DNA of 64,000 nucleotides from an uncultured Eubacteriales bacterium (GTDB taxonomy: Bacteria > Bacillota > Clostridia > Oscillospirales > Oscillospiraceae), in NCBI GenBank assembly GCA_934597725.1, contig CAKTSK010000009.1, forward strand, positions 1 through 64,000. Direction: 5' to 3'. The notes under the pieces are model-generated. The model did not search any database and had not been told where the DNA came from. It worked only from the letters and a program-made list of their open reading frames with translations. Within the stretch, counting starts at the first letter, position 1; every line of letters begins with the position of its first letter. Made by a program: the position numbers and the translations under genes. Positions 1 through 7,610 of this stretch are shown here, in pieces.

Positions 1-20
1 GGGGGGCCACTGCCCGTGGC

Positions 21-63
21 GGGGCCTGCTTTCTCTGGAGAAAGCAGGGGAAAGAGCACCAGG
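21..63. repeat. 43-bp direct repeat, copy 1, with hairpin core
   Basis: An exact 43-base match to 1578–1620. Its core at 25–48 is an 11-bp perfect inverted repeat (arms CCTGCTTTCTC and GAGAAAGCAGG) around a 2-base centre. The two copies flank the HNH and ribbon-helix-helix-like genes in direct orientation. Bases 1–315 hold no other gene that I can see. Confidence 0.85.
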
Positions 64-315
64 AAGGGCAATGCTGCCCAGTCTTTGGCATGCGCCATTC
101 GGCGCAGAAAGCCCTTGAAAAGGAGCAGCCGTCCACACCTGAAAGAACAAGGAAAGGCCCGACAGCACCCCTCAACGCCCTACGCTGCCCCGCCTGGCCC
201 CTCCATTGTACCAGACCGGCCAAGGGTAAAGGCTTCGCCCGGCCTTGCAGGCCGCCCTTGACTCGGCCCGGCACCATGAAGGACGCCCAGACAGGGCAGA
301 AAGGAGCGCATGAAC

Positions 316-609
316 ATGACAAGCAACAGAATCGACAACAAGGTACGAAAGGCCATCTACCGCCGGGAAGGGTACGCCTGTGCCCTCTGCGGCACGCCCC
401 AGCGGCTGCAAATCCATCATGTGATACTCCGGTCCCAGGGTGGCCGCAGCACCCCTCAGAACATGATATGCCTGTGCCAGCAGTGCCACAGCTTGGTGCA
501 TGGGGTCTACAAGTACCCGGAAGGGTATCTCACCCAGGAGGATGCCCAGCAGGCTATCATCGAGTACCTTGCTGACATGTACGCGCCTGATTGGCGTCCA
601 TGGGAGTGA
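316..609 (+). CDS. small HNH endonuclease
   Basis: A 97-residue protein with a Cys-x2-Cys pair (CALC), the IHH core, an Asn (PQN), a second Cys-x2-Cys (CQQC) and a closing His-x3-His. This is the zinc-supported beta-beta-alpha-metal HNH fold, which nicks or cuts DNA. AAGGAG lies at 301–306, only 3 bases before the ATG at 310 but 9 bases before the ATG at 316, so I chose 316. Free-standing HNH proteins of this size are common in phages and mobile elements. It sits between two copies of a 43-bp repeat, which suggests an accessory element. Its target is unknown, and no toxin or restriction partner is visible. Confidence 0.8.
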   Translation: MTSNRIDNKVRKAIYRREGYACALCGTPQRLQIHHVILRSQGGRSTPQNMICLCQQCHSLVHGVYKYPEGYLTQEDAQQAIIEYLADMYAPDWRPWE

Positions 610-779
610 CAGTGCTCTCCTGGAAGGGGGGTCATACGTGGCCCCCCTGGCCATAAGCGGCCCCCTGCTCACCCGCCAAGTGGTGTTTATCGGTGCCCAC
701 CCTCGGCAGGGTGTGCGGCCCTTAGGGCTTGTCACTCCCCGCCATGGGCACCCCTGCGGCTAACGCCACAGGGCGGCGG

Positions 780-814
780 GGGGCGGGGGCCGACCTACGC
801 CCGGCCCCCGCCCC
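780..814. repeat. GC-rich hairpin, 13-bp perfect stem
   Basis: The arms at 780–792 and 802–814 are perfectly complementary and almost all G/C, around a 9-base loop. There is no T tract, so a simple intrinsic terminator is unlikely. It lies in the 350-base gap between the HNH gene and the next gene. It may be a protein-binding or origin-of-transfer-like site of the element, but nothing else supports that. Confidence 0.6.
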
Positions 815-961
815 CCTTGGGCTATCGCCGTGCCCGGCTTCCCCCTTTCGGTGGGTGGGGCCGGGGGCCTTGATAATCATTCCTGACCATAGGCAGGTGG
901 AAACCTGCCGCGACAAACCGAACGCCCGTTCGTGACGTACCGCAGAAAGGAGACGAAAACA

Positions 962-1432
962 GTGGACTTTTCCCCCAAAATGGTGCAGTATGTGGATAGC
1001 CTGACCGCACCAGAACGCAGCATCCTCAGCGAAATTATCCACCAGGCCGACACCATACACGACCCCATCGACCGGCGGCGCGTCCAGGATGCGCTGGCAA
1101 CCTTAGCAGTATCCTATGCCAAGACAACCTACAGACGCGCCAGAGGGCAAGCCAGAGACGCCGAGCGGCGCACCCTGATCGGCGCACGCCTACGCCGCAA
1201 GGACGTAGACAAATACCGCGCCTTGGCAGACCAGACAGGCCGAAGCCTCTACTCCTTCGTCCGGGATGCCCTGGAAGCTGAAGCACAACGATGTGACCTT
1301 CGATCGGCACAGCAGCGGCCAGCCACCAAGCCAGCAGCACAGATGACAGGCCAAGATATAGAGTGGGTCCCGCTCGTCAGCACAATATCTTGTGTCCGAG
1401 CGGCACCCTCTCCTGGCAACCCTAAACGCTGA
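962..1432 (+). CDS. hypothetical protein, possible ribbon-helix-helix/MobC-like
   Basis: I do not recognise this 156-residue protein. An upstream in-frame ATG at 932 has no ribosome site, whereas a clear AAAGGAG lies 8–9 bases before the GTG at 962, so I start there. The basic, helical middle (about residues 60–115) includes a stretch of the type LIGARLRRKDVDKYRAL followed by SLYSFVRDALEAEA. This resembles the ribbon-helix-helix plus helix layout of relaxosome accessory (MobC-like) or antitoxin proteins. The last 35 residues are Pro/Ala-rich and look disordered. Its place in an accessory patch beside an HNH gene fits a mobile-element DNA-binding protein, but this is inference. Confidence 0.5.
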   Translation: MDFSPKMVQYVDSLTAPERSILSEIIHQADTIHDPIDRRRVQDALATLAVSYAKTTYRRARGQARDAERRTLIGARLRRKDVDKYRALADQTGRSLYSFVRDALEAEAQRCDLRSAQQRPATKPAAQMTGQDIEWVPLVSTISCVRAAPSPGNPKR

Positions 1433-1945
1433 CCTTCTACCCAGGGCAACCACGCACAGCCCCGGCCAGGGGCCGGGGACCACCACTCACGGGGGTACGC
1501 CCTCCGGCCACGGGCCTCCGGGCGAGATTCCCCCCGTGGCGGCGGCCCCCGTCCCCCGGCCTCCCGTGGGCAGAATAGGGGCCTGCTTTCTCTGGAGAAA
1601 GCAGGGGAAAGAGCACCAGGGGGCGCTGCCCCCTGGACCCCCGCTCGGGGGAAGAGGTTCTTCCCCCGATACCCCCTTCTCTGGTTGCGAGGAACCTTTG
1701 GGAAAGTGGTTCTTCCTGGGATGACTGGCCTGCGGCTCTCGCAGCGGAAGGCTCCAAGCGAGCCGCCCACCGGCTGGGCGGCTGGGGATGTGGGCGGTGC
1801 CCTGCGGGGAAGGGAACGGATACAAAATGTGATGGGCGCTGCTTCTATTGGATGAGATAAGAGAAAAACAATGGCAGGATAGGTGGGAGAGAGGCAAACA
1901 GGATTCTTGAGGGTTCTTTCTGATATCGTGTCAATTTCTGAATAC
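1433..1945. other. gene-free, hairpin-dense intergenic stretch
   Basis: About 510 bases with no credible gene. It holds the second copy of the 43-bp repeat (1578–1620) and a series of GC-rich dyads: a CCGGCC...GGCCGGGG-type dyad near 1460–1478, CCAGGGGGC-gct-GCCCCCTGG at 1617–1637, a CCCCGCTCGGGGG stem near 1640–1655, and a GAGGAACC...GGTTCTTCC stem near 1689–1717. Intergenic sequence of this kind recurs in gut Clostridia next to mobile elements. From about 1800 the sequence becomes AT-richer and leads into the aminotransferase terminator. Confidence 0.65.
1578..1620. repeat. 43-bp direct repeat, copy 2, with hairpin core
   Basis: Exact copy of 21–63. Immediately after it lies a 9-bp GC hairpin (1617–1637). 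The two copies are about 1.56 kb apart. Confidence 0.85.
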
Positions 1946-1989
1946 GAAAAACATCGGGCATCCCATGGGAGGGAAGCCCGATGTTTTTT
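1946..1989 (-). terminator. intrinsic terminator (bidirectional)
   Basis: A stem of AACATCGGGC and GCCCGATGTT with runs of A on the left and T on the right, so it can act in both directions. It lies just past the stop of the minus-strand aminotransferase. Confidence 0.8.
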
Positions 1990-2011
1990 GTGTTTCTATA
2001 ATCATGGGAAA

Positions 2012-3205
2012 TCAAGCGTTTTGCAGGAACTTCTCCAGCCGGTCCACACCCTCTTTGATGTTTTCCATGGAGACAGCAAAGGACCAGCGGACATAATGGG
2101 GTGCGCCGAAGCCGGTGCAGGGGACCACAGCCACCAGACCTTCCCGCAGGAAGACATTGGCGAAATCATCGGCGTTGTGGATCTCCTTGCCGTACAGCGT
2201 CTTGCCGATCAGCTGCTCGATGTTCATGAGCATATAGAAGGTCGCTTCCGACCGGACCGGATGCACCCCCTCCATGGTGGACAGGCGCTGATAGAGGTAG
2301 TTGCGCCGCTCCTCAAAGGCCTGACGCATGACCTCGATCTCTGCCTGAGAACCACCAAAGGCTTCTTCGGCAGCAGCCTGGGCGATGGAGCAGGTCCCGG
2401 ACAGGCTGTGGCTGAAATAGTTGCTCATGACCTGGATGATCTCTTCGCTGGCTGCGGCAAAGCCGATCCGCCAGCCGGTCATGGCATAGGTCTTGGAGGC
2501 GCCGTTGACCAGAATGGTCCGGGCCTTGATGGACGGCGAGAGGGTGGGGAAGGAGACGAACTCTTTGTTGTCAAACACCAACTTGCTGTACATCTCGTCT
2601 GCGATGACGTACAGATCCGCTTCCTCGCACACCTGGGCAATGGCTTCCAGATGATCCCGGCTGTAGATCATGCCGGTGGGGTTGGAGGGGCTGTTCAGGA
2701 TCAGGGCCTTGGTCTTCGGGGTGATCGCCTGGCGCAGCTGCTGGGGGGTCAGATTAAACCCGGAAGCCTCGGTGGTCTCGACCACCACCGGCACGCCGCC
2801 GGTCATCTTGATCAGCTCATAGTAGCTCACCCAATAGGGGGCGGGCAGGATCACTTCGTCGCCGGGGTCCAGCAGGGTCTTCAGCGCGCCGTAGAGAATG
2901 GGCTTGCCGCCGCCGGTGACCACGATCTCACTGGTGTTGTATTCCAGCCCCCAGTCTTCCTTCAGCCGCTTGGAAACGGCCTGGCGCAGCGCCAGGGTGC
3001 CGGGGGTGGGGGTGTATTTGGTCTGGTTATGCTCGATGGCACGGATGCCGGCCTGCTTGATATGCTCGGGGGTCGGGAAATCCGGCTCGCCGACACTGAA
3101 GCCGATGACGTCGATCCCTTCGGCGCGCATCTTCTTGAACTGGGTGTCGATTGCCATGGTGGTGGATGCCCGGACCGACCGGGCTTGTGTGGACAGTGCT
3201 TTCAT
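2012..3205 (-). CDS. pyridoxal-phosphate aminotransferase, aspartate aminotransferase-like
   Basis: A class I/II (fold type I) aminotransferase of 397 residues, the usual length for prokaryotic aspartate aminotransferases, which move an amino group between aspartate and 2-oxoglutarate. Visible features are the N-terminal VGEPDFPTP motif, NSPSNPTG with the PLP-contacting Asn, the ADEMYSKL aspartate region and the SKTYAMTGWRIGF block carrying the Schiff-base lysine. GGGAGG lies 9 bases before the ATG. It is transcribed alone from a good sigma-A promoter (3258–3286) and ends at a strong terminator. The exact substrate cannot be fixed from sequence; aspartate is the likeliest, other amino donors are possible. 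A second, distantly related aminotransferase lies at 17272–18465. Confidence 0.9.
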   Translation of the reverse strand: MKALSTQARSVRASTTMAIDTQFKKMRAEGIDVIGFSVGEPDFPTPEHIKQAGIRAIEHNQTKYTPTPGTLALRQAVSKRLKEDWGLEYNTSEIVVTGGGKPILYGALKTLLDPGDEVILPAPYWVSYYELIKMTGGVPVVVETTEASGFNLTPQQLRQAITPKTKALILNSPSNPTGMIYSRDHLEAIAQVCEEADLYVIADEMYSKLVFDNKEFVSFPTLSPSIKARTILVNGASKTYAMTGWRIGFAAASEEIIQVMSNYFSHSLSGTCSIAQAAAEEAFGGSQAEIEVMRQAFEERRNYLYQRLSTMEGVHPVRSEATFYMLMNIEQLIGKTLYGKEIHNADDFANVFLREGLVAVVPCTGFGAPHYVRWSFAVSMENIKEGVDRLEKFLQNA

Positions 3206-3257
3206 AACAGCAGGCCTCCCGTGAAGTGTTAATCAATCAAAATATTCTCGGTGACAC

Positions 3258-3286
3258 ATTATAGTGAGAATCCTGCATATTTGCAA
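3258..3286 (-). promoter_or_regulatory. sigma-A promoter of the aminotransferase
   Basis: On the minus strand, TTGCAA (3286–3281), 17 bases, TATAAT (3263–3258). It lies about 50 bases before the aminotransferase start. Confidence 0.85.
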
Positions 3287-3379
3287 TAGGAAAACGCAAT
3301 TTTTTTCGTTTTCTGAAAATTTTTCTCAGATCCCTTTCAAATTTTTGCACAAAGAAAGAAAAACTTGGCATTTTGTGGC

Positions 3380-3424
3380 AAAAAAACAGAGGCCCCCTCC
3401 ACCGGAAAAGCCGGTGGGGGAGGC
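3380..3424 (-). terminator. intrinsic terminator after the pantothenate kinase
   Basis: Stem of CCCCCACCGGC and GCCGGTGGGGG type, followed on the minus strand by CCTCTG and a run of seven T. Confidence 0.85.
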
Positions 3425-3433
3425 GTGACGGGA

Positions 3434-4222
3434 TCAGTCGTTTTTTTTGCGGCGGCGGTCGTGGTTTTTTTGATATAGGTAATACAGACCGTCCAGCAGC
3501 AGGTTTTCGTCAATGAGGATCTCTCGCTTGCAGTACTTCTGGATGAGGGAAGCATTTCCGCCGGTCATGACCACGGTGGCCACCGGTTTGGCGGCTTCCT
3601 CCATGCGCTCGATCATGCTGTCGATCATACCGGCGTTTCCAAACAGGACACCGGAACGCATGGCGTCGATGGTAGAGCGGCCGAAGATCGAGGGCGGTTC
3701 TTCCAGGGAAATATGGGGCAGCTCGGCGGCGCGGCCGGAGAGGGCCTCCACGGCGATCCGCACGCCGGGGATGATGACGCAGCCCTTGTAGGTGCTCTCT
3801 CCCAGATAGGACAGGGTCGTGGCGGTCCCCATATCGATGACGATGATGGGCTGAGGGTATTTTTGCAGCGCAGCCACAGAGGAGGCCACAATGTCGGCGC
3901 CCAGTTGGTTGTGGACCTCGGCGAGGATATTCATTCCGGTCTTGACGCCCGGGCCGACGATCATGGGGCGGATGCCGCTGAGCTGCTCGATGGCATCTGC
4001 CATGGCGCTGGTCATAGGAGGGACCACGCTGGAAACCACAGCGCCGGAAATGCCGCGGATGTCTGCCCGGTAAAGGTGGAACATGTCCAGAAGGTCGATG
4101 GCGATCTGGTCCCGGGTCTTGTTCTTGTCGGTTTTGATAGAGCCGCGGAACTGGAGTTCTCCTTCCGGTGTGTACAGCCCCATCGTCATGGTGGTGTTGC
4201 CAATGTCAATGGTCAGGATCAC
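3434..4222 (-). CDS. coaX: type III pantothenate kinase (first of two)
   Basis: Phosphorylates pantothenate in the first step of coenzyme A synthesis (ASKHA fold). The 262-residue protein shows the N-terminal phosphate loop DIGNTTMTMG, a LGAD segment, MGTATT and the late TGGNASL adenosine-side motif. A GTG preceded by AAGGAGG at 8 bases is the best start; an in-frame ATG 84 bases upstream has no ribosome site and would add a non-conserved tail. In the LGAD segment the family often has Arg after Asp (present in the second copy), but Ile here. A second gene of the family lies at 16298–17080, so the two may differ in role. It is probably cotranscribed with the GNAT gene upstream. Confidence 0.9.
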   Translation of the reverse strand: MILTIDIGNTTMTMGLYTPEGELQFRGSIKTDKNKTRDQIAIDLLDMFHLYRADIRGISGAVVSSVVPPMTSAMADAIEQLSGIRPMIVGPGVKTGMNILAEVHNQLGADIVASSVAALQKYPQPIIVIDMGTATTLSYLGESTYKGCVIIPGVRIAVEALSGRAAELPHISLEEPPSIFGRSTIDAMRSGVLFGNAGMIDSMIERMEEAAKPVATVVMTGGNASLIQKYCKREILIDENLLLDGLYYLYQKNHDRRRKKND

Positions 4223-4343
4223 GGTTCGGACCTCCTTGCTGTCGGGGCGTATCCCCCAATGATTTTGTTCATTATACTGGGCGGAAGAGAAAAAAGCAAT
4301 GGGCAATCGCTGCTTTCCCGGCGGCCTGTGCGCCGGGGCGGCG

Positions 4344-4826
4344 TCAGAAGGTCAGGCGCATCTGATACCAGGCCGCACCCCCGTGGGCTGAGGAGGACGG
4401 TCCCTCGTTCTGAAAACCGAAGCGTGCATAATATGGCAGCAGGGCTTCTTTGCAGGTGAGGACCAGCCCGGCCCGGTTTTCGGCCTTGGCCTGGGCGATG
4501 GCCTGCTCCATGAGCCGGCTGGGATATCCCTTTCCCCGGCAGTCCGGCCGGGATGCTACGCCGAAGATCATCAGCCAGGGGCCTTCGGGATCATACAGGT
4601 CGTCTCCGGCGTACATTTCATCGGTCAGATCGTTCTGACGGGCAGTCATGCCGTTGACCATGGCCAACAGCTCCTCGCCTTCCCACAGCAGCCAGAATGT
4701 GTGGGGGAACGCGGCCAGGCGCACCGCCATTGCGGCCCGCGGCGCAGCTTCGGCAGGGGGGAAGCAGGCGGCCTCCAAAGCGGTCACGGCATCGACATCT
4801 GCCGGCACAGCGGTTCTGATCTCCAT
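4344..4826 (-). CDS. GNAT family N-acetyltransferase
   Basis: A 160-residue single-domain acyltransferase using acetyl-CoA. Motif A is visible as a beta strand (PWLMIFGVASRPD) running into the pyrophosphate loop RGKGYPSRLM, followed by VLTCKEALLPYYARFGF, the usual motif B region with YYARFGF near the end. The ATG at 4826 follows AGGAGG at 9 bases. It lies upstream of the pantothenate kinase on the same strand with about 120 bases between them. The substrate is unknown; small-molecule or protein N-acetylation are both possible. Confidence 0.85.
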   Translation of the reverse strand: MEIRTAVPADVDAVTALEAACFPPAEAAPRAAMAVRLAAFPHTFWLLWEGEELLAMVNGMTARQNDLTDEMYAGDDLYDPEGPWLMIFGVASRPDCRGKGYPSRLMEQAIAQAKAENRAGLVLTCKEALLPYYARFGFQNEGPSSSAHGGAAWYQMRLTF

Positions 4827-4993
4827 AAAACAAGTCCTCCTGACGGTGATATTTTTCTCAGTATAGCACAGCGTCCTCCAAAGGGAAAGGGGGCGCTCCC
4901 CAGCGGCCATCGGGCCATCACACGATCGTCTCCGTGGACGGCGTTATCTTTGAGACAGGCGGTTTTCCCGGCCAAATCCTGCCATGTCTTACC

Positions 4994-5022
4994 TTGCAAA
5001 TTCATGGGTTTTATGCTATCAT
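4994..5022 (+). promoter_or_regulatory. sigma-A promoter of purB
   Basis: TTGCAA (4994–4999), 17 bases, TATCAT (5017–5022), with an extended TG at 5014–5015. The predicted leader is about 60 bases. Confidence 0.8.
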
Positions 5023-5089
5023 GCTACCGTAAATTCTACAAACAAAGCACCTTCTGTTTTAGACCATTCAGGAATGGGGTATTGATGTG

Positions 5090-6532
5090 ATGACAAAAGA
5101 ACTGTACGAAAGTCCCTTGGCCTCCCGCTATGCCAGCCGGGAGATGCTCTACTTCTTTTCTCCCGACAAAAAGTTCACCACCTGGCGGCGGCTCTGGATC
5201 GCCCTGGCCCGGGCGGAGATGGAGCTGGGGCTGCCGATCACCCAGAGCCAGATCGACGAGCTGGAGCGGGAAAAGGACAACATCAATTACGACCTGGCCC
5301 AGCAGAAGGAAAAGGAGCTGCGCCACGACGTGATGGCGCACATCCACGCCTATGGCGCCCAGTGTCCCAACGCCATGCCCATCCTCCACCTGGGGGCCAC
5401 CAGCTGCTATGTGGGGGACAACACCGATGTGATCCTGATGCGCGAGGGGCTGCTTCTGGTGCGGGACAAGCTGGTGCGGGTGCTGGCTCATCTGGGGAAA
5501 TTCGCCGCAGCGTATAAGGCCATGCCCACCCTGGGCTATACCCACTATCAGACCGCCCAGATGGTCACTGTGGGCAAGCGGGCCACCCTCTGGATGAACG
5601 AGCTGCTGCAAGATCTGGATGAGGTAGAATACCGCCTCTCCCGCCTCCGCCTGCTGGGCTGCAAGGGGACCACCGGGACCCAGGCCAGCTTTCTGGAGCT
5701 GTTCGGTGGGGACCGGGAGAAGGTCTGGGAGCTGGACCGGAAGATCGCGGTGGAAATGGGCTTTGCTGCCGATCAGGTCCAGCCGGTGGCAGGGCAGACT
5801 TACAGCCGGAAGGTGGACGCTGCCATCCTGGCCACGCTGTCCGGCATCGCCCAGTCGGCCCACAAGTTTGCCACGGACCTGCGCCTGCTGTGCCACATGA
5901 AGGAGATCGAAGAGCCCTTTGAGGCCCATCAGGTTGGCTCCTCGGCCATGCCCTACAAGCGCAATCCCATGCGCAGTGAGCGGATCTGTGCCCTGGCCCG
6001 CTACGTCCTTGCCGACAGCCTCAACCCGGCCATGACGGCCTCGGTGCAGTGGTTTGAGCGGACGCTGGACGACTCAGCCAACAAACGGATCGCGGTTCCA
6101 GAGGCGTTCCTGGCGGTGGATGCGATCTTGAACCTCTATGAAAATGTGGCCGCCAATCTGGTGGTCTATCCCAAAGTCATCGAAAAGCACATCCGGGAAG
6201 AGCTGCCCTTCATGGCAACGGAGAATATCCTGATGGACGCGGTGAAGGCCGGAGGGGACCGGCAGGCCCTCCATGAGCGGATCAGGACCCACTCGCTGGC
6301 GGCGGGCAGACGGGTGAAGGAAGAGGGGCTGGACAACGACCTGCTGGAGCGGATCGCGGCGGACCCTGCCTTCGGGCTGTCCCGAGAGGAGATCCTTCGC
6401 CGCCTGGACCCCGCAGACTACATCGGCTGCTGCCCGGAGCAGGTGGACCGCTTTTTACAGCAAGAGGTCCAGCCGGTGTTGGACCGGTATCCCCAGGCGC
6501 TGGCGGGGGAGGGCGCTGAGATCAAAGTGTAA
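5090..6532 (+). CDS. purB: adenylosuccinate lyase
   Basis: Removes fumarate from SAICAR and from adenylosuccinate in purine synthesis; a cytosolic homotetramer. The fumarase/aspartase signature SSAMPYKRNPMRSERI is intact around residue 285 and holds the mobile catalytic loop. The conserved LGATSCYVGDNTD and GYTHYQTAQ segments carry active-site His and Thr residues. At 480 residues it matches the longer PurB subgroup. A GTG three bases upstream (5087) is an equally possible start. It has its own promoter and ends at a terminator (6560–6591), so it is likely a single-gene unit. Confidence 0.95.
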   Translation: MTKELYESPLASRYASREMLYFFSPDKKFTTWRRLWIALARAEMELGLPITQSQIDELEREKDNINYDLAQQKEKELRHDVMAHIHAYGAQCPNAMPILHLGATSCYVGDNTDVILMREGLLLVRDKLVRVLAHLGKFAAAYKAMPTLGYTHYQTAQMVTVGKRATLWMNELLQDLDEVEYRLSRLRLLGCKGTTGTQASFLELFGGDREKVWELDRKIAVEMGFAADQVQPVAGQTYSRKVDAAILATLSGIAQSAHKFATDLRLLCHMKEIEEPFEAHQVGSSAMPYKRNPMRSERICALARYVLADSLNPAMTASVQWFERTLDDSANKRIAVPEAFLAVDAILNLYENVAANLVVYPKVIEKHIREELPFMATENILMDAVKAGGDRQALHERIRTHSLAAGRRVKEEGLDNDLLERIAADPAFGLSREEILRRLDPADYIGCCPEQVDRFLQQEVQPVLDRYPQALAGEGAEIKV

Positions 6533-6559
6533 CGCCCGGAACCGAATACAAGAAAAACG

Positions 6560-6591
6560 ATCCCTCTCCGGGGTTTGTGCCGGAGAGGGAT
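6560..6591 (+). terminator. terminator-like hairpin after purB
   Basis: Twelve-base perfect stem (ATCCCTCTCCGG with CCGGAGAGGGAT) around an 8-base loop. The T tract is weak. Confidence 0.65.
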
Positions 6592-6632
6592 TTGTGCGGC
6601 AAGCATCCAAGAGAAAGAGAGTGTGATAGGAC

Positions 6633-7550
6633 ATGGCCGGGTTGGTGGCTTTGGAAAAAATGGTGATGTTGGTGCTGCTGATGCTGGTGGGGTTCGTGGC
6701 CGCCAAGGCCAAGTGGGTGGACAGTGCGTTCAGCCAGCGGGCCAGTCATCTGGTGGCCAATGTGTTCATTGTGGCGACGATCCTCTCCTCGGTGGTGGGG
6801 GTGGAGCCTCAGATGGCCGGGAAGGAGCTGCTGGTGGTGGTGGTCTCGGTGTTCTTCGTGTTTGGGGTCGGCGGGGTGCTGGGATTCGTGGTGTCCCGCC
6901 TGCTGCCGCTGCCGCAGCAGGACCGGACGGTGGCCTGGCTGTCGGTGTTCTTTATGAACAATGTGTTCATTGGGTTTCCGGTGGTGGAAGCGTTGTTTGG
7001 CCAGAGCGCGGTGTTCTGTGCGTCGCTGTCCAACCTGCCCTTTAACCTGCTGCTGTTTTCCATCGGGGTCAGCCGCCTGCGGGCGGGGCAGGGCCGGGGA
7101 CGGGTGACGCTGCGGGAAGTGCTGTCGCCGGCGCTGGTGGGTACCCTGGCGGCCATTGTGCTCTTCCTGTTCCAGATCCCGCTGCCCAGTCTGGTGGCCG
7201 ACACCATCCGAACCCTGGGCGGGGCGACGGTGCCCCTGTCCATGCTGATCATTGGCATCTCCCTGAGCCAGGTCCCCGTGGCCCAGGCCCTGCGGGACTG
7301 GAGAGCCTACGGCGTGAGCCTGGTGCGGCTGATCGTATGTCCTGTAGTGGTCTGGCTGGTGCTGCGGCTGTTTCTGGAAGGGACCACCCTGGGGGTGCTG
7401 ACGGTGATCGCTGCCTGCCCCAGCGGCGCAATGATCACGATTTTGTGCCTGCGCTACGGCCTGGATGATACCTTTGCATCCCGGGTCAATTTCCTGAGTA
7501 CGATCCTTTGTGCCGTGACGCTGCCGGTGATGACGTCGCTGCTGTTGTGA
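6633..7550 (+). CDS. AEC (auxin efflux carrier) family transporter
   Basis: A 305-residue integral membrane protein with about ten hydrophobic segments in two five-helix halves, each holding a broken helix. The N-terminal half has the NNVFIGFPVVEALFG stretch and the C-terminal half a GGATVPLSMLIIGISL segment, both typical of the AEC/malonate-permease family. Bacterial members move organic anions such as malate, malonate or lactate, but the substrate cannot be read from sequence. It lies alone between purB and the ABC-F gene on the same strand. A weak AAGAGAAAGAGAGTG-type ribosome site precedes the ATG. Confidence 0.85.
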   Translation: MAGLVALEKMVMLVLLMLVGFVAAKAKWVDSAFSQRASHLVANVFIVATILSSVVGVEPQMAGKELLVVVVSVFFVFGVGGVLGFVVSRLLPLPQQDRTVAWLSVFFMNNVFIGFPVVEALFGQSAVFCASLSNLPFNLLLFSIGVSRLRAGQGRGRVTLREVLSPALVGTLAAIVLFLFQIPLPSLVADTIRTLGGATVPLSMLIIGISLSQVPVAQALRDWRAYGVSLVRLIVCPVVVWLVLRLFLEGTTLGVLTVIAACPSGAMITILCLRYGLDDTFASRVNFLSTILCAVTLPVMTSLLL

Positions 7551-7610
7551 GAAGAAAAGCCGATCCATGGGCGCGTTGGTCTATGACCGGGGAGAAAAGG
7601 AGGATATTTT

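Noticed and set aside
4223..4306. Upstream ATG start for the first pantothenate kinase
   Set aside because: No ribosome site there, and it would add 28 residues before the conserved phosphate loop; the GTG has AAGGAGG.
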